Numbered from the stretch's first letter, positions 33,641-45,206 are shown. The stretch is DNA of 64,000 nucleotides from Theropithecus gelada (GCF_003255815.1 NC_037672.1:107770686-107834685); one strand, 5' to 3'. Numbers and translations are program-made. The notes: generated by a model from the letters alone, not told the origin.

Positions 33641-34815
33641 TAGATGGCTCCTATTCCAGAGTCCCCAGCTCTCCCAAAATTTCTGGGTTGCAGTAGTTAC
33701 CTTAAACCATATAATTGAGGCTAAACCCCTACCCCCAGGAACCTCCTCCCAGAAGGCAGAACTCATAGCTCTCACCAGAGCCCTAACCCTCTCCACAGAC
33801 AAACGGGTCAACATATACACAGACTCCAAGTACGCCGATCACATTCTTCATTCCCATGCTGCCATCTGGCAAGAGAGAGGATTCCTTACCGCCAAAGGAA
33901 CCCCCGTTACTAATGGCCTCCTTATTTACCAACTCCTTCAGGCCACACGCCTCCCAGCCGAAGCAGCAGTCATACACTGTTGAGGATATCAAACAGGATC
34001 AGATGAAATCTCAAGAGGAAATAAAAAGGCCAACGAGAGCAAAACAGGCCTCCCTTTCTTTTAACCCTGCCCCCATCCTCCTCATCACCCCAGCAGTCCA
34101 ACCCAAACACTCTCCCACTGAAAAGCCTTCACTACTACAGCAAGGAGCCTCCCTTCAAGGGGAATGCATAATCAAAAATCAAAAGCTCATTCTTCCCCAA
34201 GAGCAACCCAAGAAAATTCTAACATCTCTTCACCAATCCTTCCGTATTGGTGCACGCCCCCTGTACCTACTCCTTTGCCCTTGTTTCTCCTCCCCCCATC
34301 TAATCACCTCACTAAAGGACATAACCTCAAACTGTCATATATGCTCCATTACTTCCTCCCAAGGGGCCCTCCACCGTCTTCTCATCCCTACACATCACCT
34401 CAGAGGAACACTCCCAGGGGAGTACTGGCAAGTAGACTTCACACACATGCCTCCCATCAAAAAAAAAACACTAAATATCTTCTTACCCTCATAGACACTT
34501 TTTCAGGTTGGGTAGAAGCATTTCCTACCCCTTCAGAAAAAGCTGCAGAAGTCTCTCAAATTCTTATAACAGAAATCATCCCTAGATTTGGTCTCCCTCG
34601 CTCCATACAATCAGATAATGGGCCTAACTTCGTCTCCCAAGTCACCCAACAAGTCTCTCAATCCCTTGGCATTCAGTAGTACCACCATGTCCCATACTGG
34701 CTCCAGTCATTCAGAAAAGTTGAAAGGGCAAATGGAATTCTCAAAACGCAGCTAACCAAACTCACACTTCAGGTCAAAAAAACCTTGGACCTCCCTTGTA
34801 CCCATAGCACTGCTG
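33641..34815 (+). pseudogene. pol: Broken RNase H and integrase, 3'-truncated
   Basis: A second RNase H box (YTDSKYA) lies at about 33816-33836 in a different frame. Integrase follows: the first catalytic Asp (QVDFTHMP) is at 34435, the second (SDNGPNF) at 34614 and the Glu (KVERAN) at 34722. The last two are 36 codons apart, exactly the D-X35-E spacing of retroviral integrases. An A-run near 34458-34468 carries a frameshift between the first and second Asp, and an in-frame TAG sits at 34677-34679. Similarity ends near 34815, before the C-terminal domain. Env and the 3' LTR are absent. Confidence 0.9.
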
Positions 34816-36420
34816 GGTCGTTAAGGGGGAGGCAGAAGGTCAGTGTGGTCCTTGATGTCATCTGCTGATGCTGGCGTCCCTTAGAATAGCTGTCATCCTG
34901 TCTGGTCCCTAGATGATAAACCATGCAATTGCCTAGATGATCCACATTCCCATTTCCACAGGCCCTTTATTTTCATCACTCTGTACTGCTTTGTGCTTCT
35001 CTGGGGCTGGGGAGGGCATGGAAATTACCCTGCTCTCGTGCTGTTCAGGGCACAGAGAAGCTTCTACCACTGTGTCTGGTACCATCTGCCCAGGCACACC
35101 ATGCAGTCATTTCTCTCCAGAGCCTCTGCCTGAGCAATGGGGCCAGGTTTTTATTTCTTTCAGAGACTACCAGCTTATCTAGGGGTTTTGACTCCATCCT
35201 AGACCTCAGCCAGTGGTGAGCAGTGCGAGATTAGAGATAAACAGGTCCATGCATGTGTATGTCTTTCCACAATGTCAGGCTTTTATTAATGTTATTCTAG
35301 TCCACGAGCTACATGGAGTTCCCAAGGAGGCAGTTCTTCTTAGTTCTTCCTGTTCACTCTGTAGTCAGAGCCATGGGCACACAGGTTCAAGCCACTCCAC
35401 AAGTCAGTCAATATTGCAAACCATACACAATAGTATATTTCATCAATATAGAAATGTTTTAGGTTAAACATTCCATGACAAACAAAGTAACATTTAACAT
35501 CAGGAGGAAAAAGAGATAGGAGAAAGGATTAATGAACCAGTCCAGTGGGAGCTAAGAAGACAAGAGTCCTGGTCTTGCCCTGGCGTCCCTTTGCTCTTGT
35601 AAGAAGAGTTTTTGAGGTGGCAGAGCCTTCAGTGGCAGGTACCAAATTCTTATCACAAGTGACTGCAAGACGGTATCAGTAAGGAGAGCTGTTTTTGAGT
35701 TGCAGAAGGCCTAATCCTTTACAGTCAGAGTCCTCTGCCAAGAACTGATAATGGAAGAGTACGCTTGTTTACATCCTTATCTGGTTGCCAGCAGTCTTTT
35801 GTTTGTTTGTTTGTTTGTTAAACAAAGCATCTTATCCTTGTTGGCAAAGTGTTCTATGAAATATAAAATGGAGTCTTTTTTCTTTTTCTTTGAGACGGGG
35901 TCTCACTTTGTTGCCCAGTGAGTGCAGTGACGCAATCTCAGCTCACTGCAACCTCTGTCCCCCGGGGTTCGAGTGATTCTCCTGCCTCAGCCTCCTGAGT
36001 AGGGATTACAGGTGCCTGCCACCATGCCTGGCTAATTTGTGTATTTTTAGTAGAGATGGGGTTTTGCCATCTTGGCCAGGCTAGTCTTGACCTCCTGACC
36101 TCATGATCCACCCACCTCGGCCTCCCAAAGTGCTGGGATTACAGGCATGAACCACCGTACCCAACCAAAAGGGAGTCCTTTTCTAAGATGGAATTAGTTA
36201 TGTCAATTACACAGCTCAAGAGCTGGAGGCAAGTTTCCTCTTTTTGGGACCCATTAGACTCTCTGTTACTACTTCTCTGTTTCCACTGAAGTAAGATAAA
36301 CTCTTCCTCAAGGCTGAGGACTCTTTTCTAGTCCAGAGGTTGAAGACTGGAGAGAGATGGGGTAAGACTGGGACATTTCCCTTCTACTCATGTGTTTTCC
36401 TCAATATACTGTATGTATTA
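34816..36420 (-). mobile_element. Possible antisense LTR remnant, interrupted by an Alu
   Basis: Follows the truncated provirus. On the minus strand there is an AATAAA at about 35285-35290 in taataaaagcctgacattg, a typical R-region arrangement. A (GTTT)n run sits at 35800-35818. The flank on both sides of the inner Alu reads as one sequence. I cannot name a family, and a non-LTR origin is possible. Confidence 0.35.
35881..36166 (-). mobile_element. Full-length Alu
   Basis: An antisense Alu with flanks aaaatggagtctttttt and aaaagggagtccttttc, a diverged target duplication. Confidence 0.93.
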
Positions 36421-37379
36421 TGGCTTCTTTTTGACGTCTAAACCACCTATGTTTTCTTTATTTTTTCATTTTTTATTTTAATTTTTTTTCTGCTCACACA
36501 TCCCAACTGCCTGACCTAAGTTTTAAAATCCCAATTCAAGAATAAACTCCCTTAAAGTTTGTTATCTGCTGACACATCCTTCTTCCCAGTCAAGGAACAC
36601 AGAACAATTCACCTGTCTGAGTGGCGGTGGTGGTTTGTGTGTGAGGACGCAAAGGGCAGGTTGGAGAAGAAGATACCATCCTCCCGCCCATGCATGGGGT
36701 ATGCGGGTATGGCAGTGCCTTAAGATTTAAAATATCTAATATATATATATTTTTTCTTGTGCTCTTTTCTTTTTTTTTAAGTTTTAACTGATGCCTTCAA
36801 ATGATTATTTCCTCAATTTAAATAATGTAAGAACCTTTGTAAAATGAAAGTCATTTGGCACATCCCCGAGGATGAATCTGTGGCTCAGATTCATTGAACT
36901 GCGATTGTGCAACTGTGCTTTCAGGCAGGGATTGCTCAGAGGCTAGAACGGCTCTTCTGGAATTCTCAGGTATGTTGGGCCAGGTTTCCCTAGAGGAGTA
37001 CACATTGTTTCTAACGAAAGGGATTTAAAGTCACAATGCACCTTAACGTGATGACTTTCTGAACGCATTCTCTTTCACGAGACCCAAGTTGCCAGGGTGA
37101 AAGTGCAGGATTGTTTCCTCTTGGAAGAACCCTGATAATCTCTTTGCCTCTCTTTCCTTGAGATGCTTTTCCTTCCGTGAGATTTCATGGAGATGGGGAC
37201 AAGTCAGCTTGGAGATCATAGTCTTCCTCTTTTGGGCTGCCCCTTTGTTCTCTCTTTGAAATCAATCACTTCTAGTAATCCAGAAAACTGGGGAAAGGCT
37301 GGGGTGTTTCTTATTGGGAAAAAAGGTTTTTTTTGCATGTGTGTGAGAATGTTTTTCCTTTTTTTTTTTTTTTCTTGTA
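36421..37379. other. Unrecognised stretch
   Basis: About 960 bp with no gene or named repeat. It contains a short (AT)n run near 36740-36752 and a T run near 36770. The 70-codon plus frame at 37187-37399 lacks domain features. Confidence 0.5.
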
Positions 37380-37585
37380 GTATAATTTACATGCAGTGAT
37401 ATGTACAAATCTTAAGTGAACGGGTTGATGAATGTTTGCCTGTTATACCTACATGTAATCACTACTCAGATCAAAATAGACAACCTATTCATGACACTGA
37501 AAAGTTTTCTAGAGCCCCTTTTCAGTCACCCATTCTTCCAGGTAGCTACTATTTTGATTTTTATCATCTCTTGGGTGGGCTCTTT
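37380..37585 (-). mobile_element. L1M 3'-UTR fragment
   Basis: tataatttacatgcagtg, then cactactcagatcaaaata and aaagttttctagagcccc have the order of the antisense 3' UTR of old mammalian L1. Confidence 0.65.
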
Positions 37586-38338
37586 GGCATTGTGTGGGTT
37601 TCTTCTCTTCTAACAGCTGGGGAAGTAAGCTGACCCTGCTATTCCCCAGACCTGAGGAGGAAGAAGCCAGTCTCTGGGAATTATTTAGAAAATTCCAGCC
37701 CTCCTCTTCTGTCTTTCAGAACAGAACTTTTTGTTGGGTAAGCTTTTTGTTGCTGCTGTTTTTTGTTGGATGGGCTTTTCCCTCTGAATTGGAAAAGTCT
37801 GAGACTCAAATGCTTAGGGAGAAAGAGCCAAAGTAGGTCCTTTGGCGTGTTTTGGTTCTAGGCTGCACTTGGTTGGCTGAGACAAAGTATTTCTCCAAAT
37901 AGCCCATGCTTATATATCAATAATAATGCTTTTACTATTTTTCACAATCTACATTCTTCACCTCAATAATATTAATACTCTATCTGGTATAATCTATGGC
38001 TGGCAATGATGATGTGGATTTAGGTTATAATAGATGTAGTATATGCTTTGACTTGAAAAATGCTGTTAGGGATGTGTGGGTGCTGAGATGTAAGCGCTAT
38101 AATGCTTATATTTTGTTCTGAAGATTTCTTTAAGGTTTTCTAAACTCACTGGTTGAAGGGCTGAAACACATGAGACACTGGGGTTGAAGCAGTCTAGCTT
38201 AGCAGACGCTTAAGTTATTCCAATCCCAGTCTTGATGGAGGTTGATGCAAGCTGTTGAAGAAAGGACAAGACTCAACCCAAGCACCTGAGTGTGGCCTCC
38301 AGTTGGGTCAAAGAAGAATAGGAATTTGGGAATAAAAC
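37586..38338. other. Unrecognised stretch
   Basis: No gene or repeat recognised. It includes a short direct repeat of taaaac-type sequence at its right end, used by the HSBP1 retrocopy. Confidence 0.5.
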
Positions 38339-38872
38339 TTTTTTTTTTTTTTTTTTTTTTTTTGCAGGAACCGGCAAAGTTTTAATGCTTAATAACAGCA
38401 CAATTGACCAAGGTCCAAGATGTGAAGATATCATGTTTAAGAAACTGGGGGGTAAATCACTCTATAGACTAACTATATAGTATGTGATAAAAATGCACAC
38501 TTTTTATAATGTAAAACCTGTCTACACATAGTAGTTAGCTGCAAAAAGCCATTCAATCTTCTCTTGGCTTGGAAAAATGGTGTTCCAGATTTCAGTATAA
38601 ATTATTAGCAACCTTCACCTCTTGTGTGGCAGGTATCTTGTTTTCACCTTCCAGTTCTTCCACCCCAGCCTGTGTCATGAGATCTGCGATGTTCTTCTTC
38701 AGATCATCAATGCAACTACTCATATCATCAATTCTCCCAATGATCTGGTCAGACATGGTCTGAAATTTATCTTGGATCTGCTGCAGGAGTGTCTGCACCA
38801 CTGAGGTGAGTTCTTGCTCAGTCTTGGGGTCAGTCTCGGCTATATCCCTGGTGCCCAGCTTGGTGGTGATTG
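38339..38872 (-). pseudogene. HSBP1: Processed pseudogene of HSBP1
   Basis: HSBP1 is a small coiled-coil protein that binds heat shock factor 1 trimers. On the minus strand the intact stretch reads VQTLLQQIQDKFQTMSDQ, followed by the rest of the coiled coil to GVEELEGENKIPATQ. The order is intronless. The normal start is ATA instead of ATG at 38841-38843, so the longest frame begins internally at 38801. The normal stop is lost by a small deletion after ATQ, and the frame runs on to 38592. Substitutions such as R to C, E to K and S to G are visible. The 3' UTR follows, with ATTAAA and a 25-nt A tail (T run at 38339-38363). taaaac flanks both ends (38333-38338, 38873-38878), a probable short target duplication. 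No promoter is visible. Confidence 0.93.
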
Positions 38873-38879
38873 TAAAACA

Positions 38880-39355
38880 TTTTTTAACCTATTCTGGGAC
38901 CTTAAGTTCTTTGTGTAAAATGGGAGGAGATACGTAATGAGGGGACTATTAATTTATTTCAGGAACAAGTAGAGACTTGCTAGTGGGAAGAAGATCCATC
39001 TTCTTAAATTTGTAGGGTATTGGCCAAGTTCAGGAATTTCACAGTGATCTCTGTGTTGGCATTTTTGGGTTATGTTCCTGTGTAATGCACGTTGCATGAT
39101 CTTTCTAGTGAGTTTGATTAGACAATGTAGCACAGCTTAATTTGATTTTTCTAAATAGCCAGCATGAGTTTTCTCTAGGTTGTTTCCCAATAGACTCTGC
39201 GTATATGGACAAGGTTTTTTGGTTAGGCAGACTTTACTTTTTGCAGGAGCAGCCTTTAATATGGGGACATGGAATGTCCAAATACCAGAATGGGGAGGAC
39301 TTTGCTCTGTGGCCTCTTCCCATCCTAGAGGTCTTATTCCCTCTAAGTAATCTAT
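38880..39355. other. Unrecognised stretch
   Basis: No gene or repeat recognised between the HSBP1 retrocopy and the next Alu. Confidence 0.5.
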
Positions 39356-39617
39356 TTTGTTTTTTAGAGACAAGATCTCATTCTGTCACCCAAGCTGGAG
39401 TACAGTGGCACAATCATAGCTCACTGTAGCCTCCAAACTCCTAGTCTCAAGCAATTTTCTCTCTTCAGCTTCCTGAGTAGCTAGGACAACAGGCTCAGGC
39501 CACCAAACCCAGCTAAATTTTTTAAAAAGGTTGGTTTTGAACTCCTGACCTCAAGCAATCCTCCTGCCTTGGTCTCCCAAAGTTCTGGGATTATAGGCAT
39601 GAGCCACTGTGCCCTAC
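39356..39617 (-). mobile_element. Old Alu, partly deleted
   Basis: A diverged antisense Alu, first of three same-direction Alus in a row. A segment around ctaaattttttaaaaagg is shortened. Confidence 0.88.
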
Positions 39618-39650
39618 CCCTGTGGGTAATTTTTACAATTACTATTAATA

Positions 39651-39940
39651 TATATTTATTTTTGAGATGGAGTCTCATTCTGTTGCCCAGACTGGAGTGC
39701 AGTGGCATGATCTTGGCTCAGTGCCACCTCCGCCTCCCGATTCAAGCAATTCTGCCTCTGCCTCCTGAGTAGCTGCGATTACAGGCACCCGCCACCATGT
39801 CTGGCTAATTTTTTGTATTTTTAGTAGAGATGGGGTTTCACCATCTTGACCAGGCTGGTCTTGAACTCCTGACCTCGTGATCCACCTGCCTCAGCCTCCC
39901 AAAGTGCTGGGATTACAGACGTGAGCCATCACGCCTGGTC
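39651..39940 (-). mobile_element. Full-length Alu
   Basis: A well-kept antisense Alu (S type). Second of the three same-direction Alus. Confidence 0.94.
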
Positions 39941-39956
39941 TAATTATTACTATTAC

Positions 39957-40250
39957 TCTTTGAGACAGGATCTCTCACACTGTCACCCAGGCTGTAGTGC
40001 AGTGGCACGATCATAGGCTCTCTGCAGTCTCAACTTTCCGAGCTCAAGTGATCCTCCCACCTGAGCCTGCTGAGTAACTGGTACTACAGGTGTGCACCAC
40101 CATGCCCTGCTAATTTTTTTTTTTTTTTAAAGTAGAGACAGGGTTTTCCTTTGTTGCCTAGGCTGCTCTCAAACTCCTGGACTCAAGTGATCCTCCCACC
40201 TCGGCCTCCCAAAGTCGTGGGATTACAACTGTGAGCCATCACACCCAGTC
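39957..40250 (-). mobile_element. Full-length old Alu
   Basis: A diverged antisense Alu with ctctcacactgtcacccag, third of the tandem set. An internal T run of 16 lies near 40117-40132. Confidence 0.91.
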
Positions 40251-40500
40251 CAATTATTTTTTAAAAAATTTCTAGGGGCTTTTTCTTTATTTAACCCCTG
40301 TAAGAAAAGTGGTAGTGCCCATATGAACAGATACAGGGATATGAGGAGATAGAAGCGGCAGGTTGTGGGACACTGACTGGGGTAGCTTTTCCATAGTCAG
40401 AATTGTACTTACTTCCCTCTCTTTTGGTCTTTTTTTTTTTTTTTTCTTCCAGGCCACTTAATTTTATTTGCTTGTTTATTTTTAATTGTTTTCTTTTTGA
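40251..40500. other. Unrecognised, T-rich stretch
   Basis: Short unassigned sequence with a T run at about 40430-40445. No gene. Confidence 0.5.
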
Positions 40501-40512
40501 AAATAAATTCTG

Positions 40513-40790
40513 TCCGGGCGAGGTGGCTCATGCCTGTAATCTCAGCACTTTAGGAGGCCAAGGCAGGTGGATCACCTGAGGTCAGGAGTTCGAGACCACC
40601 TTGTCTCTACTAAAAATACAAATTTTAGCCAGGCGTGGTGGCAGGCACCTGTAATTCCAGCTACTCAGGAGGCTGAGGCAGGAGAATTGCTTGAACCTGG
40701 GAGACGGAGGTTGCAGTGAGCCAAGATCGTGCCACTGCACTCCAGCCTGGGTGACAGTGCAAGACTCCATCTCTAAATAAATAAATAAAT
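40513..40790 (+). mobile_element. Alu, slightly deleted
   Basis: A sense Alu with an AATA tail. Part of the left arm is missing where cgagaccacc meets ttgtctctac. Target duplication aaataaattctg at 40501-40512 and 40791-40802. Confidence 0.94.
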
Positions 40791-40810
40791 AAATAAATTC
40801 TGCTGAAAGG

Positions 40811-40890
40811 ATTTTTTTTTCCCCCAAAGAGACAGAATCTTAGCTATGTTCCCCAAGCTGGCCTTGAACTCCTGGCATCAAGGTTGCAGA
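40811..40890 (-). mobile_element. Alu left-arm fragment
   Basis: agagacagaatcttagctat to ccttgaactcctggc is a short antisense Alu piece. Confidence 0.65.
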
Positions 40891-41086
40891 CCACTTTAGA
40901 CGTGTTCATTCAGAACCTGGAAACTCTTAGGAGTTCTGTCTGGCTGATCTCCCTTACTTTTTCACTGCAGTATTTGGCTGTGCTGTGTTTTCTGTGACCC
41001 CAGAATTTATTGTGTGCTCACACCTGCTGACCACTCCCTTCTTGTTCTCTTTTCCTTCTGTCATCTTAGATCAAAAGCTGTGAAGT

Positions 41087-41398
41087 GGCCAGGCAAGGTG
41101 GCTTATCCCTGTAATCCCAGCACTTTGGGAGGTCGAGGCAGGCAGATCATGAGGTCAGGAGATCGAAACCATCCTGGCTAACATGGTGAAACCCGTCTCT
41201 ACTAAAAATACAAAAAAAGATTAGCTGGGTGTGGTGGCAGGTGCCTGTAGTCCCAGCTACTGGGGAGGCTGAGGCGGGAGAATCACTTGAACCCAGGAGG
41301 CGGAGCTTGCAGAGAACCGAGATCGTGCCACTGCCCTCCAGCCTGGGTGACAGAGTGAGACTCCATCTTAAAAAAATAACAAAACAAAACAAAAAAAA
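41087..41398 (+). mobile_element. Full-length Alu
   Basis: Sense Alu with an AACAAAAC tail. Confidence 0.94.
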
Positions 41399-41541
41399 GC
41401 AACAAAAGTTGTCAACCATAATTTGGAATGGCAGTGGAATATGTATTTTTGTTCTTCATCTGTAAGCAAAGTTTCGTGGAATATGTATAGATAGTCACAT
41501 ATAGTGTGATTTTAAGATTAAACAGTCAATTCTTTATTATT

Positions 41542-41846
41542 ATTATTAATTTATTTTTTTAAGACAATGTTGCTCTGTCGCCCAGGCTGGAGTGCAGTGG
41601 CATGATCTCGGCTCACTGCAACCTCCACCTCCTGGGTTCAAGTGATTCTCATGCCTCAGCCTCCCAAGTAGCTGGGATTATGGGCATGTGCCACCAGTCC
41701 CGGCTAATTTTTGTATTTTTAATAGAGACGGGGTTTTACCATGTTAACCAGGCTGGTCTTGAACTCCTAACCTCAGGTGATCCACTCACCTTGGCCTCCC
41801 ATAGTGCTGGGATTACAGGTGTGAGCCACCACGCCCAGCCAGAATA
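41542..41846 (-). mobile_element. Full-length Alu
   Basis: Antisense Alu. Duplication of 17 bp with one mismatch: gtcaattctttattatt left and gtccattctttattatt right (41847-41863). Confidence 0.95.
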
Positions 41847-41863
41847 GTCCATTCTTTATTATT

Positions 41864-42328
41864 TCAGATGCTTCTGGAGTCCGAACATAGAAACCTTCAC
41901 AAGCTGTTGAGGGACGGAGCTTTCTATCTTAGGTGGATTGGAAGCATTAACAATTTTCTGACAAAGGGATAGGCAAGATATTCAGATATTCTTCTGATAT
42001 TTCCCCCTGCTAATAGCAATTGGACATGCTATTGAACTTGTTAGCTGAACAGGCAAAAAACCAAAACACAGTGAGTGCTGATTTGGGAAAAGAGTATAGT
42101 TCCTCTCCCAGATAACTCCATCTGTGCCAGGAACTTCAATTTGCCTATCTAAATCCAAGTTCCCTTTCTTTCTTAAGTGTAGAAACCCTTTTATTTTTTG
42201 GTTGTGGCAATGTTCTCAGCCATATTTCCAGCCTCTTTTACAGGTAGGGTTATCATCCAGTAGAGTTCTAGCAGATGAGATGTAAACAGAAGATGTAAAC
42301 AGGGTAGGGATTTCTTGGAAAGCTCCTT
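41864..42328. other. Unrecognised stretch
   Basis: No gene or repeat recognised. Confidence 0.5.
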
Positions 42329-42341
42329 AAAAGGGGGCTGA

Positions 42342-42646
42342 TCTTTCTGGGCACAGTGGCTCATGTGTGTAATCCCAGCACTTTGGGAGGCTGAGGCAGG
42401 TGGATCACCTGAGCCCAGGAGTTTGAGACCAGCCTGGCCAACATGGTGAAATCCCATCTCTATTAAAAGAACAAACAAAAAAATTAGCCGGGCGTGGTGG
42501 CACGTGTCTGTAATCCCAGCTACTTGGGAGGCTGAGGCCGTAGAATGGCTTGAATCTGGGAGGTGGTTATAGTGAGCCAAGATCGCGCCATTGTACTCCA
42601 GCCTAGGTGAAGAGTGAGATTCTGTCTCAAAAAACCAAAACAAAAC
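42342..42646 (+). mobile_element. Full-length Alu with 13-bp target duplication
   Basis: Sense Alu ending in a CAAAA tail. aaaagggggctga is perfect at 42329-42341 and 42647-42659. Confidence 0.95.
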
Positions 42647-42828
42647 AAAAGGGGGCTGACTTGCTGACAAACTCCTTTTGCCTCTGCTCTTCTTCCTGAC
42701 TGAACGGAATTCCAAGGTTCCGGGAATTCCAAGGTTCCAGGAATTCAGAATGTGGTCTAGAAGGGGCTCTGGGCTCAGAGTGGCAAGTCATTGTTCCTGA
42801 AGTCAAAGGAGGACCCAAGTGAGATAAT

Positions 42829-43123
42829 TTTTTTTTTTTTTTTTGAGACGGAGTCTCGCTCTGTCGCCCAGGCTGGAGTTCAGTGGCGCGATCTGGTATC
42901 ACTGAACCTCCGACGCCTGGGTTCAAGCAATTCTCCTGCCTCAGCGTCCCAAGTAGCTGGGACAACAGGTGCACGCCACTATGCCCAGCTAATTTTTGTG
43001 TTTTTAGGAGGGATGGTGTTTCACCATGTTGACCAGGCTGGTCTTGAACTCCTAGCCTCGTGATCTGCCTACCTTGGCCTCCCAAAGTGTTGGGATTATA
43101 GGCCTGAGCCACTGCACCCAGCC
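42829..43123 (-). mobile_element. Full-length Alu
   Basis: An antisense Alu with a T tail of 17, opposite in direction to the Alu 180 bp to its left. Confidence 0.94.
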
Positions 43124-43430
43124 GAGTGAATTTCTTTGTAAGGATAAGAATGCTAATTTAGTCTTGCTGATGATTTTGTGCATAGACAGGCATTTCCAGC
43201 TTAATTCCAGTAATTCGTTTCTGAAAACCAGACTATATGGTACAGAAATATTAACAAGAAACTTATTTTACATCATTTTAGTTTGTAAAAATTAGATCAT
43301 CCTTAGCCAACTCCCTGAAATGTAGATACACATAGCTAAATATCATCTATAATAAGTAAACTGTCATGTGAGGGTGGAAAAATGTTTAATGTATTATTTC
43401 TTGGTCACCAAAAAATTGATACTGCTGTTA
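43124..43430. other. Unrecognised stretch
   Basis: AT-rich, no gene or repeat recognised. Confidence 0.5.
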
Positions 43431-43435
43431 ACATC

Positions 43436-43784
43436 TGTCTTAGTCCCTTTAGTGTTGCTGTAAAGGAATACCTGAGATTGGGTAATTTATTTTAAAAAGG
43501 TTTATTTGGCGTATCATTCAGTTGGCTGGAAACTTCAAATGGGGCATCTGTGTCTGGGGCGGGCCGCAGGCTGCTTCCACTAGGGAGGTACCAGGCTGTT
43601 TTTAACAACCAGCCCTGTGGGAGCTAATACAGAACGAGAGCTCACTCACCTGGAGGGAGGGCATCATTTATTTATGACAGATCCCTCCCCATGACCCAGA
43701 CACCTCCCATTAGGCCCTGCCTCCAACACTGGGGATCAAGTTTCAACATGAGGTTTGGAGGCGACAAACATCCAAACCATAGCA
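43436..43784 (-). mobile_element. MST-type MaLR solo LTR with perfect 5-bp duplication
   Basis: 349 bp in antisense: tgtcttagtccctttagtg at one end (the reversed LTR 3' end), ctgagattgggtaatttat, caatactgg-like caacactggggatcaag, and gacaaacatccaaaccat at the other. acatc occurs at 43431-43435 and 43785-43789, the 5-bp target duplication expected of ERVL/MaLR integration. No internal sequence, so the two LTRs recombined. Confidence 0.93.
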
Positions 43785-43858
43785 ACATCTTTCTCTGTTT
43801 TGTATAAAGTTCATATGGTCTTTTATGTTTTGTTTGTTTGTTTGTTTTCTTTTCTTCT

Positions 43859-43994
43859 TCTTTTTTTTTTTGTTAAGAAATGAGGCCTCACTGCGCTGCC
43901 CAGCCTGGTCTCAAACCCTTGGGCTCAAGCAATCTGCCTGCCTTGGCCTCCCAAAGTGCTGGGATTACAGGTGTGGGCCACTGTGCCCGGCCAA
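43859..43994 (-). mobile_element. Alu left-arm monomer
   Basis: One antisense arm behind a T run, aatgaggcctcactgcgc to ccactgtgcccggcc. Confidence 0.85.
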
Positions 43995-44020
43995 TTGAAT
44001 TTTAACAGTCACATTTCTAA

Positions 44021-44279
44021 ATTTGAGTGTAGTGGCATGATCTTGGCTCACTGTATCCTTGACCTCCTGGAATGAAGCAATCCTCCCACCTCAGCCTCTT
44101 GGGGAGCTGGGACTATAGGCATGAACCACTATGTCCAGCTAATTAAAAAAATTTTTTTTTGTAGAGGTGGGATCTTGCCATGTTGCCCAGGCTGGTCTTG
44201 AACTCCTGAGCTCAAGCAATCCTCCTGCCTTGGCCTCCCAAAGTGCTGAGATTATAGATGTGAGCCACCTCACCCAGCC
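44021..44279 (-). mobile_element. Old Alu, 3'-truncated
   Basis: Antisense diverged Alu lacking the tail: it begins inside the right arm at gagtgtagtggcatgatc and ends ccacctcacccagcc. Confidence 0.88.
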
Positions 44280-44443
44280 TATTAACAGCCATACTTCTAA
44301 CAAAAGACCAGACTTCATGGTTTCCGCTTGTCTTCCTTTAAGCCGATGGGTTGCTCCTCACCTGCATCTGGCATTTGGTAGACTCTTCCCCTTGACTTCA
44401 GGACAATCTCCATGTATACCTACCTCCTGGATTATATTCTTTT

Positions 44444-44743
44444 TTTTTGAGATGGAGTCTTGCTCCATCTCACTCCAGCTCGCTCCAGGCTGGAGTGCAG
44501 TGGTGCGATCTTGGCTCAATGCATCCTCTGCCTCCTGGGTTCAAGCAATTCTCCTGTCTCAGCCTCCCAAGTAGCTGGTAATACAAGTGCCTGCCACCAC
44601 TCCCAGCTAAGTTTTGTATTTTTAGTAGAGATGGGGGTTTCACCTTGTTGGTCAGGCTGGTCTTGAACTCCTGACCTCAGGTGATCCGCCCACCTCGGCC
44701 TCCCAAAGTGCTGGGATTACAGGCATGAGCCACTGTGCCCAGA
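44444..44743 (-). mobile_element. Full-length Alu with small internal duplication
   Basis: Antisense Alu. A ctccatctcactcc/ctcgctcc repetition adds about 20 bp near its 3' end. Target duplication gattatattctttt is perfect at 44430-44443 and 44744-44757. Confidence 0.96.
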
Positions 44744-44757
44744 GATTATATTCTTTT

Positions 44758-45206
44758 ATAAGATGATCAGTCAGTGTGGCCACAAGAAGACACACAGGAG
44801 AGGCTGAGGAAAATAAAGTTTATTATATTCATAGGCTCTAGAGACAGGAGGCATGCCACTCCATCCAGGGCCGCGTGGAAAAGACACCAGAGTGGGTGGG
44901 AGGCAAAAGACAGGAGTGAGCAGAGGGTTTAGGCCAGAGTTTTAATCAGGGCATCCCTGAAAGAAAGTCAAGATGGATAGGGTAAACGGTGTCCAACTGG
45001 CTACTTTGAATAATTTCCACAGGCTCTAGGCTATAGGGGTGGTCTCTAGTTTGCCTGGCACCTGGGCCTGAGATGATTAAGGCAAAGGAATATTATACCA
45101 CATCATGGAGTGTAAGGGCCAGATGGAGGAGGTAGGGCTCCGGATTGATTAGTTTGTATAACAAAGGTGTGCTTTCTTTGCTATGTCTTAAATATTGGCT
45201 AGTCAG
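44758..45206. other. Unrecognised; possible antisense LTR trace
   Basis: The text aggaaaataaagtttattat and ctctagagacaggaggcat recalls an antisense LTR end, but I cannot place it. No gene. Confidence 0.35.

Noticed and set aside
38592..38801. HSBP1-like frame as a functional gene
   Set aside because: Intronless, A-tailed, start codon lost and stop altered, with short flanking duplication: a processed pseudogene.
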